A stretch of 14,621 bases of DNA from the NCBI RefSeq assembly GCF_010892395.1, contig NZ_JAACKB010000075.1:1-14621 (forward strand), given 5' to 3'. The stretch is from Sulfurovum sp. bin170 (lineage in GTDB: Bacteria > Campylobacterota > Campylobacteria > Campylobacterales > Sulfurovaceae). The notes under the pieces are model-generated. The model ran no database searches and was not told where the DNA came from. It was given only the letters and a program-made list of their open reading frames with translations. A program made the translations under genes and the position numbers. This document shows positions 14,579 through 14,621 of this stretch, one piece after another (the first letter of the stretch is position 1; each line of letters opens with the position of its first letter).

Positions 14579-14621
14579 ATGGATGCGTTAATTAGGTTTA
14601 CAGAAAAACAAAGTCTTCAAT
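14579..14621 (+). CDS. Start of an unidentified gene, cut by the window end
   Basis: An ATG at 14579 follows AGGAAG by a few bases and lies 11 bases after the Fic stop, so it is probably co-transcribed with the Fic gene. Only MDALIRFTEKQSLQ is visible, too short to identify. The strong ribosome binding site and close spacing are the reasons to call it. Confidence 0.5.
   Translation, partial: MDALIRFTEKQSLQ

Noticed and set aside
1..14621. A CRISPR array, tRNA, rRNA, complete insertion sequence or new defence system.
   Set aside because: No regularly spaced direct repeats, tRNA-like cloverleaf, rRNA segment or transposase was seen. The only nuclease and toxin-type genes are broken fragments, and the Fic protein belongs to a known class.

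Overview
The window looks like a chromosomal segment of an AT-rich, hydrogen-metabolising member of the Campylobacterota, with the Sulfurovum/Sulfurimonas/Arcobacter-like lineages as my best guess. That assignment is inference. It rests on the style of the hyp genes with tight stop/start overlaps, the sucCD pair, the fragment of an AAA-ATPase-like/PDDEXK family that I recall as often multi-copy in those genomes, and strong TATAAT -10 boxes with poorly matched -35 boxes. No rRNA, tRNA, CRISPR array or intact insertion sequence is visible.

Layout. (1) Positions 1-1202, plus strand, hold broken genes: an HNH nuclease that loses its C-terminal half, an intact antitoxin-like gene overlapping a VapC-type PIN toxin cut off at 55 residues, and a headless, tailless piece of an AAA-ATPase-like gene that runs into the 3' end of hypF. 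(2) Positions 1160-5338, minus strand, form an overlapping operon: LOG-family protein, hypE, hypA, hypF. (3) Positions 5460-6422, plus strand, hold a 6-phosphofructokinase gene, divergent from LOG and convergent with hypD, closed by a hairpin. (4) Positions 6451-10383, minus strand, form the operon P-type cation ATPase, hypC, hypD. (5) Positions 10538-12582, minus strand, hold sucC-sucD. (6) Positions 12841-14621, plus strand, hold a small cysteine-containing protein of unknown function, a class II Fic protein with a C-terminal winged-helix-like region, and the first codons of a further gene.

How the genes work together. HypF, HypE, HypC and HypD make and carry the Fe(CN)2CO group of [NiFe]-hydrogenase. 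HypF supplies the carbamoyl group, HypE turns it into a thiocyanate on its C-terminal cysteine, and HypC-HypD assemble it on iron. HypA is a nickel/zinc chaperone for the later nickel step. HypB, HypA's usual GTPase partner, is not here. The hyp set is split in two by the phosphofructokinase gene on the opposite strand. SucCD interconverts succinate and succinyl-CoA in the oxidative or reductive TCA cycle.

I found no convincing new defence or mobile system. The most informative unusual points are the gene graveyard that supplies the end of hypF, the translational coupling of a P-type ATPase to hypC and of a LOG protein to hypE, active-site departures in the phosphofructokinase and the ATPase, and a perfect 10-bp dyad at the likely transcription start of the Fic gene.
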